From Pyropia yezoensis (lineage: Eukaryota; Rhodophyta; Bangiophyceae; Bangiales; Bangiaceae), in the NCBI GenBank assembly GCA_009829735.1, contig CM020619.1:33830283-33894282 (forward strand): 64,000 bases of DNA. Reading direction: 5' to 3'. Of this stretch, positions 30,721 through 41,102 are shown one piece after another; the stretch's first letter is position 1; each line of letters begins with the position of its first letter. The notes beneath the pieces were generated by a model. The model did not search any database. It saw nothing but the letters and a program-made list of their open reading frames with translations, and was not told the DNA's origin. The translations under genes were made by a program, and so were the position numbers.

Positions 30721-32904
30721 ATGTCTACCCAAGAGACGGGGAACGTTCAAGATGACGGATCGGCGTCGACGCCGACCCCGGAGGTGCCTACGGGAACTGG
30801 GATCGGGAACCCGACCGACAACATTGAGACACCAATGCTTTCCGGTGCCGGATCGACGTTTGGCACGGCTCGGACGGCAGGAGGCGGGGGCCCGCCTCAA
30901 CTGTCATCGACCGACCTCACTCCGCCGCCTCCTTCACCAGGGGATTCCCTGATGGCATCATTGGCCCGCATCGAGGCCCGGTTTTCCGGACTCGACGCTC
31001 GCCAGGAGCGGACGGAGGACGCGATGGCAGTGTTGATGTCAACACGCCACACGACGGGACCCCGTCGTGTTCCTCCCACACCAGTACGGTTCGAACCGGC
31101 CGGACTACTTTCGGAGTCCACCAGGGTCAACCCCGGTGTTGCTACTCCTGGACAACCCCCGGACACAATGGGGTATGGATCCGACTCGTCGGCAGAGTTG
31201 GAACGGAGCCACACGGAGCGATACGCTCGGAGCACCCGAAGCGGACTCCGCGGACACGACCCGGCGGATACTTACGCCGGTGGAGAGTCGGTTATTGGCG
31301 GAGGGGGTACCCTCTCACAGTATCCCCACGACGAAGGAGGCCAGGCAACTCGGGTTCCCGAAGTGCCGACGCCTGAAGTACCATCTTCAGTGGTGGAAGC
31401 TATGACCGCGCAGGTAACTGCGAGCCTACTGAAGCGGATGGAGTCCGATGACTTTGCTCATCAACTGGCTAAGCGACTGGATATCCAGGACGCTGACACG
31501 GAGATCGTCAACGAAGTCTTCAGGTCGGTACTGACTCCCGAACGTTATCGTTTGGAAGACCGATCTACCACCGTATCGGAATCGATGCGTAATACGTCGC
31601 ACCGAGCGATCCGCTCTATGCAGACCCTTATGAAGGGAGTCCCTATGTTCGGGGGCCCCAACGGACGTCCGTTGGCAGTCATCGGCTTCTTTACTAGCTT
31701 CAAGGCAGCCGCAGACAAGGCGCTCGTCAACGAGGGGCTGGCCCTGGAGATCCTCCCGTTCTTTGTTGATGAACGGGTGCGAGGCATCCTTCGCCAGGCA
31801 TCCCCGATGCCGGGAATGAGGGTCGCGGCCACCCCCATGGATTACCGTGGGATCCTCAAGGAGCTGCTGAGCAGTTACCTCAGTGAGGACAAGTGCGAGG
31901 ACCACTACCGGGCCCTGCGCACTGCCACCGTCCAGAGCTGGGAGGATGAAGAGATGTTTGGACGCCGGATCCAAGAGCTCGACTACGAGCTGGGGAAGCT
32001 TCTCGGTGAAGGGGAACTACGGGCCATCCTGTTCGCAGGAGTACCCAACTACGTGCGGATATCCGCACGGGGAGCCAATACGGCCCGGACGAACTTCAGT
32101 CGACTGATGCATATGTGCAAGTCCCTGGGGGACGCCTACCGGGTGCTCCACCCGGAATGTACCTTGGCCCCGAAGCCCAAGGGTGAGGGAGGCAAACCCA
32201 GTCTTACCCCAGCACCGAGGCAAGAGAAGGTGGAACGTAAGGCCGCACCAGTACTGGTGGCGACCGAACATACCCCTATTGGTGAGGATGAACCTCTAGT
32301 CGACCAACAGGGCCACCTGTTGCTACCGGCGACGCCGGTGATTGATAAACATGGTACGGTAGCGTACATCGCCCCGGCTGGAACCCAGTTCCAGGTCAAC
32401 GAAGGAACGGGACGGCGCGTCCCGTATGTGCGGACTACGGGGTACTCCCCGGTGACGGGTAACCCTCACCAACCCTTGCCAACATGGGCGGTGCGCACGG
32501 AGGCACCTCCGCAGATTGCGGGCCGACCCAACCGGTTGGGGGAGTCCATGTTCCGGTTGACCCAAGGACCCAAGGCCTACCAGGGAGCAGGCACTCGGGC
32601 GCCCGAGGGAGGCAACCGCAGCTACGGGGCTACCCCGATGCGAACTGAAGGGCGGACCGGCACGTCCGGATGTATGTTGTGCGGGGATCCCCAGCACTGG
32701 GTGTCTTCCTGCCCACTTATCCCCGAGGAGTCTCGGAGGGCAGCGGCGCAACGCAAGGCATCCACAGGGGGGTATCCCGCCAGAGCACCCGGACCCGCAC
32801 CGGGTAGGCAGCCAGCTCCAGGTGGAGTACTGGCCGTCGAGGAGGCACCTCCGCAGCCGGATGTCCCGGCGGACAGCACCCTACCAAGGGCGGGAAACGA
32901 GTAA
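30721..32904 (+). CDS. gag: Element 2 Gag
   Basis: The frame encodes 727 residues from the first ATG of the leader to TAA. The N-terminal third is Pro/Thr/Gly-rich and disordered. The middle (about residues 220-480) is the structured capsid-like part, with a dimer-like helical stretch EIVNEVFRSVLTPERY. A CCHC zinc knuckle (CMLCGDPQHWVSSC, residues about 651-664) is followed by a Pro/Ala-rich tail. It is much longer than the element 1 Gag. The last codons contain the slippery heptamer for pol. Confidence 0.88.
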   Translation: MSTQETGNVQDDGSASTPTPEVPTGTGIGNPTDNIETPMLSGAGSTFGTARTAGGGGPPQLSSTDLTPPPPSPGDSLMASLARIEARFSGLDARQERTEDAMAVLMSTRHTTGPRRVPPTPVRFEPAGLLSESTRVNPGVATPGQPPDTMGYGSDSSAELERSHTERYARSTRSGLRGHDPADTYAGGESVIGGGGTLSQYPHDEGGQATRVPEVPTPEVPSSVVEAMTAQVTASLLKRMESDDFAHQLAKRLDIQDADTEIVNEVFRSVLTPERYRLEDRSTTVSESMRNTSHRAIRSMQTLMKGVPMFGGPNGRPLAVIGFFTSFKAAADKALVNEGLALEILPFFVDERVRGILRQASPMPGMRVAATPMDYRGILKELLSSYLSEDKCEDHYRALRTATVQSWEDEEMFGRRIQELDYELGKLLGEGELRAILFAGVPNYVRISARGANTARTNFSRLMHMCKSLGDAYRVLHPECTLAPKPKGEGGKPSLTPAPRQEKVERKAAPVLVATEHTPIGEDEPLVDQQGHLLLPATPVIDKHGTVAYIAPAGTQFQVNEGTGRRVPYVRTTGYSPVTGNPHQPLPTWAVRTEAPPQIAGRPNRLGESMFRLTQGPKAYQGAGTRAPEGGNRSYGATPMRTEGRTGTSGCMLCGDPQHWVSSCPLIPEESRRAAAQRKASTGGYPARAPGPAPGRQPAPGGVLAVEEAPPQPDVPADSTLPRAGNE
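32892..32898 (+). promoter_or_regulatory. -1 ribosomal frameshift site G GGA AAC (element 2)
   Basis: GGGAAAC lies in the X XXY YYZ register of gag, with only one codon (GAG) between it and the gag TAA. The -1 frame is open on both sides and leads into the protease/pol frame. Confidence 0.75.
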
Positions 32905-35900
32905 GAGGAAGGATGACCGGGGGGCGCTGGGGTAACCCAAGCAAGCCACCCCGGAGTACCGCGGGGAAAGCCCCACGGACAGCGCGGTTGAGCCGACGCC
33001 GCATCAACCCCCGGGTACGCCTTCCGGCCCCGACGACACGGCGTCAGGGGATTGATGACCAACCACCAAGGTTGGGAGGAGAGGACGGGAAGCCCCGTCA
33101 CATGGAACCAGACAAGGGCCCTGTTCAGGATGCCCGAGCTACACCGGATATCGGTGTAGGCCACGTGCTGTTTACCTTGGAGAACTTCAAGGTATCAGCC
33201 ACACTGGGGGTTGACCCCCAGTCGACACGATCGTACTACCCTGTACTGGATACAGGGGCTGGACCCAACCTTATCCGGAAGGATACCCTCCCGGACAAGT
33301 GGCTTCCGCGAGTAAGAATGACTCGGGGACCCACCATCAAGGACGCGAATGGTCGCCTCATTCGTACGACCGCAGCGATGTCGCTGCGGGTTACCATCGG
33401 GGAACTCACCACGTAAGTCGACTTCCTGGTGTGTGAGACCCTATCGGTGCCCTGCATACTGGGGTGCACCTTCATCAACGTTCACGTTGATGCAATCCGG
33501 CCAGGCCGGAGGACCGTCGAGCTTCAAGAAGCCGACGGGACGAAGCGAGGACACACGGCTATCGTCAGGGACCTGACGCTACAAGGGAGCCACGTTAACG
33601 TGGCTGAGGTGTACGCAAGTGTCGAGCCGATGACACTTCGGTTGGCCAAGCGAACTCGCTTTGAGCCGTTGTCGGAGACAGTCCTCCCGGTTAACTGTGA
33701 CCTCGCAGGCATCTGCAGAGTCAAGTCCAACCTGCGGACGTACAAGCGCCATGGGTTGACCATGGCCAACGGTCTCATAGACCTCCCATCAGGAGGGTCG
33801 TCCCTCCTAGCGATGGCGAACTATCGCCGTAAGGCAGTCACCCTCCCGAAGGGAACTATCCTCGGGATTGCCGAGCTCTACGAAGGAGATATCCTTACCC
33901 CTGACAAGGAAGGTCAAGTGGAACCACTTGAGGTGCTGGCGGTCGCCGAGCCCACCGAGCGACAGCAACCCGATGACAGGAAGCCTAGTCGACCATCATT
34001 ACCGGCGGATATTCCGCCGAAGGATCAAGAAGCATTGAAGGCACTGGCCGAGGCTGACATCGACCACCTTCCCCCTTCGGTAGCCGAAGGGGTACGACGA
34101 ATGCTAAGAAAGCATGACGTCATGTGGACAGGCGGGGCCTTGGGTACCATTGGGGCAACCCAACATCGTATTGACCTGGTACCAGGCGCACGCCCCGCCC
34201 GGTCACAACCGCACCGAGCGGGACCTATGCAACGAGAGATCGTTGATGGAGAAGTGAAGAGGATGAGTGAAGCTAAGGTGATCCGACCTTCGATGTCGGA
34301 GTGGGGTGCCCCAGTCGTTATTGTACCGAAGAAGGATCAAACCCCTCGGTTTCGCATCGATTATCGGCTCCTCAACTTGGTTACCAAGAAGGACTCATAC
34401 CCTTTACCAAGGATGGATGAATGCATCGACTCCCTGGGGGAAGCTACGGTGTTTACCACCATCGACTGCAATGCCGGATACTGGCAGATCCCGGTGGCGG
34501 ACGAGGATATCCCCAAGACGGCATTCGTCTGTCACAGTGGAGTCTACGAGTTCCTAAGGATGCCCTTCGGATTGTCCAACGCCCCCGCTACTTTCCAGCG
34601 GGCTATCGACACTATACTGTCGGGGGTGAAGTGGCGTAACTGCCTAGTGTACCTCGATGACGTTATCGTCTTCTCGCGTAACATGGATGACCATGTGCAA
34701 CATGTTGACGAGGTACTCACCCTCTTGAGGAACGCCGGAGTAACCCTGCGTCTGAAGAAGTGCGCCTTCTTCCAACAGACGGTCGAGTATCTGGGCCACC
34801 AGATAACCCCTGGTAAACTAGGGGTACTCGAAGCCAATACCCGGGCACTCCGGGATGCCCGGTTCCCTAACACCCAGACACAGCTCAAGAGCTTCCTGGG
34901 AATGTGCAATGTATACCGACGGTTCGTCAAGGACTTCGCTCGGATAGCTAAACCGTTAACGGTTCTTACGAGCAGTACCCTGCCCAAGGTACTCCAACCC
35001 CCTTCGCCTAGCGAAGAGGAGGCATTCGAGTCGCCAAAGCGAGCCCTACTATCCCCACCCGTCCTTGCGTTACTGCACCGACGGGGTACCTTCGTCATCG
35101 ATGTCGATGCATGCGATACACAAGTGGGATGCACCCTGTTACAGGGAGAGACGTTGATCGGTACCGATAACGTTATCCCGGACCTACGTCCGGTAGGATA
35201 CTTCAGCCGGACACTCAACCCGGCTGAGCGTAACTATAGTGCCACCGAGCGTGAATGCCTCGGAGTTATATGGGCAGTGCAACTGCTCCGTCCATACCTG
35301 GAGGGCTCCAGGTTCATCGTGAGGTCCGACCACGAACCCCTACGATGGCTCCTCAACCTTGGTGACAAGGATTCCGATAGCCATGGGAGGCTAGCCCGAT
35401 GGAGGCTGAAGATGGCCGAGCACGACTACCGTACCGTGTATAAGGCTGGGTCAACCCACCATCTCGGAGACGCATTGTCTCGACTCGACACCCCGAGCGG
35501 GGATACCCGCCCGGTGGACGAGCACATCCCGGTGGTACCGGTCTGCATGGTAGGTAACGCTACCCAAGGTATGGTTGACCATACCATGGCACACCGAGCA
35601 TGCCCACTAACCCTCGCGGACTTCCGCGAGGCACAGGCCAATGACGATGACTGTAGACGTCATCGTGCTAACCTCCTGGCCGGTACGGCCGGCATCTTCT
35701 CCGAGAACGAAGACGGACTCATATACCGGCGGGCACCCGCCGATGGACGACATCAAGTCGTGGTTCCCGTGTCCTTACGGCAAGCCGTCATGGAACGAGA
35801 ACACGAGAACCCCACAGCCGGACACCCGGGGGGTTCACGTATGTTCGCAGCAATGCGAAGGTTCTTCTACTGGCCAGCAATGGCCGTCGACGTGGTCGAC

Positions 35901-37079
35901 CACGTAAGGGGATGCCACCCCTGTGCACGTAACCGCATGAGTCTGCATAGGCAGGCGTCTGCCATGAAGCTATTCCCACCTGATGGGCCCAACGAGCAGG
36001 TCGCTATCGACATACTCGGGCCACTTCCGGTAACGGAAGAAGGGAACAGGTACATCCTGGTCATGTCTGACCGGTTCACTAAGCTGTCACGAGCGGCAGC
36101 CATTCCGAATGATACGGCATACACCATCATGAACGCAGTGGTTGACCACTGGATCAGTGCATACGGAGTCATGAAGCAACTCCTTTCCGACAACGGAGCA
36201 AACCTTACGTCAGCATTCTGCACTAAGGTCCTGGGCATGTTCGGTATCGAACCACGTCGGGCATCCGACTACCACCCGCAAACCAACGGGCAGGTGGAGC
36301 GGTTCAACCGCACCATCGTCAAGATGCTACAGTGCTACGTGGCCGAGCACACGAACACTTGGGACAGGCTTCTGTCCGTACTCACCCTGGCATACAATGC
36401 CAGGCCACATCGGAGCACAAACATCGCTCCGCTGGAGTGGGTCATGCCACTAGGCGTCGGTAACCTGACGCTGCCACCAGGCAGATGCACTCGGTATGAT
36501 ACACCGAAAGGCCGACCGGCCGAACGTATCCACCTAGCTTGGTTGGCCAAGCTATCGTGGATGATTCCTAAGCTCAAGGGTGCCCTTGACAGAACACAAC
36601 TTCGATATAAGAAGAACTTCGACGCCCGACTACGGGTGCGCAACGCAACCCTGGTAACAGGTGACTGGGTCTACATCAGACACCAGAAGTTCCGGGGGAA
36701 CAAGCTCATGCAACCGGTCAAGGGACCGTACCAGATTCTCCACAGAGATGACCACTCTGTTATCTTACACTCCGATACGGAGATCCAACGCATCAGTGTG
36801 AATGATGTCACACCTGCTCCGAAGCCGGAACAGCCTCAGCCGGTACCGGCTGGGTTGCTACATGAAGCTCTTACAACCCACCGGTCAGATGACCCGGTGG
36901 GACCGGATGGGATTCCATACCAAGTAGAGAGCGTGGTCGGACACACCGACCCGGACGTACCAGGACCCTGGTACGTCAAGGTTATGTGGGTCGGATACGA
37001 CTCACCCACCTGGGAACAGGCGGCAAATATACCCCGCCAACTCCTCATGCCTTACATGAGGCGACGACGCCTACTGTAA
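32898..37079 (+). pseudogene. pol: Element 2 Pol, one in-frame stop in the protease region
   Basis: After the frameshift the frame reads through a basic linker and an aspartic protease with a normal DTGA active site (33249-33260), then meets TAA at 33414-33416. It continues in the same frame for a further 1216 codons from 33429 to TAA at 37077-37079. Visible are RT (YLDD at 34651-34662), RNase H (DVDACD, ATEREC, SDHEPL), integrase with an HHCC zinc site and the D (AIDILG), D (LLSDNG), E (GQVERFN) triad, and a C-terminal chromodomain (KVMWVGYDSPTWE). Apart from the single TAA the frame is intact over nearly 1400 codons. Readthrough or a recent lesion are both possible. Confidence 0.88.
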
Positions 37080-37155
37080 CAACCCAACCGACACCGACTT
37101 CGGCTGTTGGGGGGTGAGGCTTATACCTACTAAGTAGGGTGTGACATGGTTATGG
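37080..37155. other. Short spacer after element 2 pol
   Basis: It holds a GGCTGTTGGGGGGTGAGG purine-rich stretch and the palindrome CCTACTAAGTAGG at about 37126-37140, immediately before the 24-bp repeats. Confidence 0.5.
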
Positions 37156-37251
37156 CAGACTTAGGTTTCTAAGTCAAATCAGACTTAGGTTTCTAAGTCG
37201 AACCAAGCTTAGGCATCTAAGTAGAGTCAAGCTTAGGTAACTAAGTAAAAC
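37156..37251. repeat. Four 24-bp tandem repeats with palindromic cores
   Basis: Units start at 37156, 37180, 37204 and 37228. Each has a core CTTAG-N4-CTAAG that can fold into a small hairpin; the first two are perfect over GACTTAG/CTAAGTC. They lie in the 480-bp gap between the convergent ends of pol and the antisense ORF, so a role in transcription termination, polyadenylation or protein binding is plausible. Confidence 0.9.
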
Positions 37252-37558
37252 CTGAACCTTAATAAGTTAACTTAAAGGTAAAGGCTAACCTCGATAATAT
37301 CGAAGTAACTAGGGGGCTTACACGGGAGGATGACCTCCCAAAGCCAAGACACAAAGTGAGGGAGGATAACCTCCCCAAGCATGAACCAACCGGAAGAAGT
37401 TGGACGGGAGGCAAGGCACCACTGAGCCAGAAGGGGTACTCCCCAGGGCAGCAAACAGAGGCAAGCAATGCCCCCAGCGGGGGATGAGTTTACACTCACT
37501 ACTACCCGGCCACCATAAGGGCCACCGGGTCCCTCTCCCGTACAAACACTAACACTCC

Positions 37559-39928
37559 TCAGTGGGTAGACCCACTGCCCGAGGGAGGCCACTCACGCGT
37601 AAGCGCGTATACCTCCGTGCTCCACCGGTCGGCAATCTCACGACGGTCGATCACCCGAGTTACCTCGGTGCATAGCTGGACGAGGGTGCTGCGGCCAGCC
37701 TCCACGTCCTCCAGAGCTTTCTGGAGGCGGTCAAGCACACCACCGAAGCAACGCGCTGACCCAACCAGCGCAGCACCTGGGGGGATATCCCCCCAGCTAA
37801 CAGAGAGACCCTCCCGCATTGCGCGGGCAACAAGGGCGTCAACGCCCTCATACCAGAGACGAGGACCCCCGTCATGTAGGACAGGGGCGGGAGGTGACAC
37901 TGGCGCAGCCAGAAGAGCCACAGGAGCCGACACGGCTACCACCGGAGCCGGTGGCACCTGATACGAGGCTCGGTAGGACCCTACCGAAGGGGCTCCACCG
38001 TAACCCCGGCGGGGCTCCGCCCGACGACGGGACACCTCACGCTCCCCACCCGCAGAGCCCCACTCTCGGGGACGACGGCCAACCGCCGCCGGTATCGGGT
38101 TACCGAACCACGGGGCAAGGACCTGAAGAGGGTCATGGATAACCATGGGAATACCCAGGTCAGGAACGGCCTCGGTGGACGCCCACCCATGGCAAGTAGG
38201 CTCACCCGGCTGAGTACGCCGGATACGCAACGAGTGACGAGGCAAGGGGGTAGCCCCAGCCTGCGGGTCCCGGTACGGGGGAAGGGCCAACACCCCAGCC
38301 CAGTTCACGGCATCGTGAACAGCCAGCAGGGCCTCGAACTCCCGGGCCAACCCGGTCTTGGCAGCTATCAGGTCCACGCCCAACTGCGCGATGTGCCGAC
38401 GGACACCCGTCGGAAGATGAAACAGGCGCCCCTGCCGGCGGACGGACAGCAAGAAGGAGGACGCCTGCCCGAGGGTAACCTCAAGGGTGAAGGTACCCTG
38501 CAACGGGTGGACCGGCCGGGAGGCCAACACACTCCCGAAGTATCGGAGACAGGAGCCGGTGTCAAACCGGAAAGCAGGGGCGGGTTCCCACCCCTCCTGC
38601 CATAGCGGCGGGCGCACGGGAGTGTATACCGGCGCACGACCGTTGCCGGTCTGCAACGCACACGTTATATCCGTGCGAAACGCATCCGCCATGACACCAT
38701 GGTTACGTCGCCAGCTCGACGCCGACTTCAACCCCGCCATAGGCGGGTAGGGAGCCGTCAACGACAGATACGGGGATACCCCCGGGTAGTAATCAAAGTC
38801 GGGATACCGACCGGTACTGCCCACCGTCTCCCCAAGCGCAACCGGCTCCGCCGCCGCCGTAATCCCCCGAGCACTAGCCGGGTAGTCAATCTCCCGCGGC
38901 AACGCGGGGGCAATCAGGTCGCATACCCCGAAGGCGGGGTCGAGGTAGACCTCACCCCGTCCCACCCGAGTGCGCCAGAGCTGCGCATGCCGGTCGTCCG
39001 GCTGACTCAGGATCCAATGGTGTTCCACCCGCACCGCGTTCGGCTGGTTGACCAGCCGCACCAACTCCCGCTCCCAACTCGGGTCCACCTTGACGCGCCG
39101 GGAGGACTCTCCACGGGGATGGGGCAGGTGGAAGTCCACCCGCATCCGCCCATCGGACTCCATTGACTCTTGCACTGTCAGGCCTCGAATCCGAGCCACC
39201 AAGTCGAACATCGGCATGTCGGGTTGACCCGCCGCCACGGCGACGCCGCCACCCAACGGGGCAACCCGGGCAGGACCAGGAAGAATAGGGGGCGCCGGGG
39301 GATGCCCCACCGGAAGAGGGGTCGGCACCGGAGTCGCACGCGGCCGAGGAGGAAGAAGAAGGGCGGGCGCCCGCCCGGAGTAACTACCGGAGTCCACTGC
39401 CATCGGTGTAGACCCACCTCGACCACCAGACGCCCGCGGCACCGCGGGCAGAGCATCGCCGCCACCCGGACCCGACGTGGGTACCACGGGGGCAGCACGG
39501 GTAGACCCGCTACCCGCCGCAGCGGACACACCAACCGGGCGGGCACCCGCGCCGTCTTGACCCGCCGGACTGGACGGAGTACCGCCACCACCTTCCGCCA
39601 CGCCGGCGACACCGTCTTGAGGTAGAGCCACGCCGGTACCGGCGACAGAAGCCATCCGGGCCGCCGGAGGAGAAGCGGTAGAAGCCACCGCTGCACGCGG
39701 TTGTCCGCCACCCGACGGAGCCGTCGTGCCGCTACACACGGACGACAACCCGCCCGGCGCGCCGTCCGGGGCCACACGAACGGTCACCCGGTCGTCCTCG
39801 TCCTCCGACGACCTTGCTAGGAAGCACTCGGCGGCGGTGGCGGAGACGGGAACGTCGTCCACCATCACCTCTTCCCCCTCTTCAGGCAGGAGGTCGTCCT
39901 CGCCCCCGGGTACCTGGGGGTCCGACAT
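37559..39928 (-). CDS. Element 2 antisense ORF (aORF), unknown protein
   Basis: A 789-codon frame runs on the minus strand from ATG 39928 (context GCACCATGT) to TGA at 37559; the frame is open upstream to 40096 (845 codons), but that part looks untranslated. The N-terminal ~270 residues are acidic, then Pro/Ala/Gly-rich and disordered. Residues about 280-620 look folded, with mixed aromatic and charged composition (for example VEHHWILSQPDDRHAQLW, PDFDYYPGVSPYLSL). A C-terminal helical segment follows. There are no membrane segments, zinc knuckles or polymerase motifs. Its position between pol and the 3' LTR and its reversed orientation recall the antisense ORFs reported in some plant Tat/Ogre and other Ty3/gypsy elements. 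No homologue is recognised. Confidence 0.72.
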   Translation of the reverse strand: MSDPQVPGGEDDLLPEEGEEVMVDDVPVSATAAECFLARSSEDEDDRVTVRVAPDGAPGGLSSVCSGTTAPSGGGQPRAAVASTASPPAARMASVAGTGVALPQDGVAGVAEGGGGTPSSPAGQDGAGARPVGVSAAAGSGSTRAAPVVPTSGPGGGDALPAVPRASGGRGGSTPMAVDSGSYSGRAPALLLPPRPRATPVPTPLPVGHPPAPPILPGPARVAPLGGGVAVAAGQPDMPMFDLVARIRGLTVQESMESDGRMRVDFHLPHPRGESSRRVKVDPSWERELVRLVNQPNAVRVEHHWILSQPDDRHAQLWRTRVGRGEVYLDPAFGVCDLIAPALPREIDYPASARGITAAAEPVALGETVGSTGRYPDFDYYPGVSPYLSLTAPYPPMAGLKSASSWRRNHGVMADAFRTDITCALQTGNGRAPVYTPVRPPLWQEGWEPAPAFRFDTGSCLRYFGSVLASRPVHPLQGTFTLEVTLGQASSFLLSVRRQGRLFHLPTGVRRHIAQLGVDLIAAKTGLAREFEALLAVHDAVNWAGVLALPPYRDPQAGATPLPRHSLRIRRTQPGEPTCHGWASTEAVPDLGIPMVIHDPLQVLAPWFGNPIPAAVGRRPREWGSAGGEREVSRRRAEPRRGYGGAPSVGSYRASYQVPPAPVVAVSAPVALLAAPVSPPAPVLHDGGPRLWYEGVDALVARAMREGLSVSWGDIPPGAALVGSARCFGGVLDRLQKALEDVEAGRSTLVQLCTEVTRVIDRREIADRWSTEVYALTREWPPSGSGSTH

Positions 39929-40725
39929 GGTGCAACCGGGGTAGCAGGGGCGCCCCTTGCAGAAAAGCCGAGGCCGGCTCGACCTGGTACGAGGAACGCT
40001 CGCGCGGACGAGCCAGGGAAGTGTGGCAGTATCGCGACTGCCACGTATAACGGACCCAGCGATCGGTGCTGTAAGGATTTGGGCTGAAAAGCCCATATCT
40101 GGCCCAAGATGTCAAGGATTCAACCCGTGGCGCAGTGGTCCACAACGCCTGGTTAACATATGTTCCATGGCGTGGGTTCGATTCCGGGCATTCAACATCG
40201 ATTTTTCCGGCGATTTCAAGGTGACTTCTGCTACAGGAAGCGCGGGCGCCCGCGCTTATGACCACAAACGGCCACGAGAAGCGCCGCAGGCGCGCGGGTC
40301 GACCCGCGCTCCACGAGGCTACGAATGGGCTCCACCCAGGCACCTGGGCGGGCCGGGGCACACCCCCGTACGGGGCAACCAAGAGGGGTTCACCCCGAAA
40401 CCGCCCCCGCGAAAAGCGGGAGCGGCCGCCCCCATTCACTCGGTAACACGAGAGGGGCTCCCCTACCACCAGACACCTGGTGGCGGATCCGCTTCCACCA
40501 CCCCTCGGAAAGGGGGGTCGTGAACAGAACCCGCATCGGGAATTTAACGGTCCGGAAAACGGATCGTGTGTGTACCACACAAAGGGGGGCACCCCCCTCA
40601 AGCAACCTCGAAAAGGGGGGTCTGTCGCGACGGGGCGCAAAGCCCCACCCGACTGGTAAACGGCCACGCGACCCACTTACATTCGGTATCCCGAATGCAA
40701 CTCGACCCGAGGACGGGCCGAATCT
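39929..40725. other. Element 2 region between aORF start and 3' LTR
   Basis: This would hold the aORF promoter on the minus strand. It includes the tRNA-like box A/B sequence and several GC hairpins such as CCCCTCGGAAAGGGG. No further gene is supported. Confidence 0.5.
40128..40185 (+). other. tRNA-like pol III box A/box B pair
   Basis: TGGCGCAGTGG (40128-40138) fits box A and GGTTCGATTCC (40175-40185) fits box B at normal tRNA spacing, and GGCG/CGCC can form a D stem. Acceptor, anticodon and T stems do not pair properly, so it is at best a tRNA remnant or tRNA-derived promoter inside element 2. Confidence 0.4.
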
Positions 40726-40735
40726 AAGGGGGGGA
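40726..40735 (+). promoter_or_regulatory. Polypurine tract (element 2)
   Basis: AAGGGGGGGA ends two bases before the 3' LTR. Confidence 0.75.
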
Positions 40736-40737
40736 TA

Positions 40738-41100
40738 TGTAGCAATATGGTTGGCCGTATTGTGACCCTAATATTAGGGGGGCTACTTCTAATCCTTGGC
40801 TTTCAATTTGAGAGTCCGGACTGGTCACGGTATCTATAAGTTACGTATGACCAGAGGGACTTGCATCTTGGGGTGGAGGGTAGTTAGTAGTGTCTCCGAG
40901 GGTTTATAACGTGGGGGCCGGCGGCGAATCCACCGCCGGCCAAGGTAGAACAACAAACCCCTCCCATTTGGGCTCCCATCTTGGTCCCGTGGCTTGCGCT
41001 CCAAGGACAGCAACCTTGGCCTCCCGGTGACGTTGGTGCCGATCCCCCTTGGTGAGTGTTCCCTGAGAGTGGACGTGCGACGGATTCCTATTGTGCTACA
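40738..41100 (+). repeat. Element 2 3' LTR (363 bp)
   Basis: Same ends as the 5' LTR (TGTAGCA...TGCTACA). About six substitutions separate the two. In this copy the R-region hairpin GGCCGGCGG/CCGCCGGCC is perfect. Confidence 0.95.
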
Positions 41101-41102
41101 GC

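Larger units (their letters stand above)
30133..41100 (+). mobile_element. Element 2: 10,968-bp chromodomain Ty3/gypsy retrotransposon with an antisense ORF
   Basis: Two 363-bp LTRs enclose gag, a -1 frameshift site, a protease-RT-RNase H-integrase-chromodomain pol and a 3.66-kb region between pol and the 3' LTR that carries a long ORF on the opposite strand. The LTRs differ at about six of 363 positions, so insertion is older than the element 1 array duplication but still recent. The flanking pentamers (ACACG left, GCATG right) are not a target-site duplication. It has no sequence relationship to element 1 at the LTRs. Confidence 0.95.

Noticed and set aside
37156..37251. CRISPR-like array
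   Set aside because: Units are 24 bp without spacers, only four in number, in a eukaryotic retrotransposon; they are simple tandem palindromic repeats.
40124..40200. Functional tRNA gene
   Set aside because: Box A and B fit, but the acceptor, anticodon and T stems do not pair.
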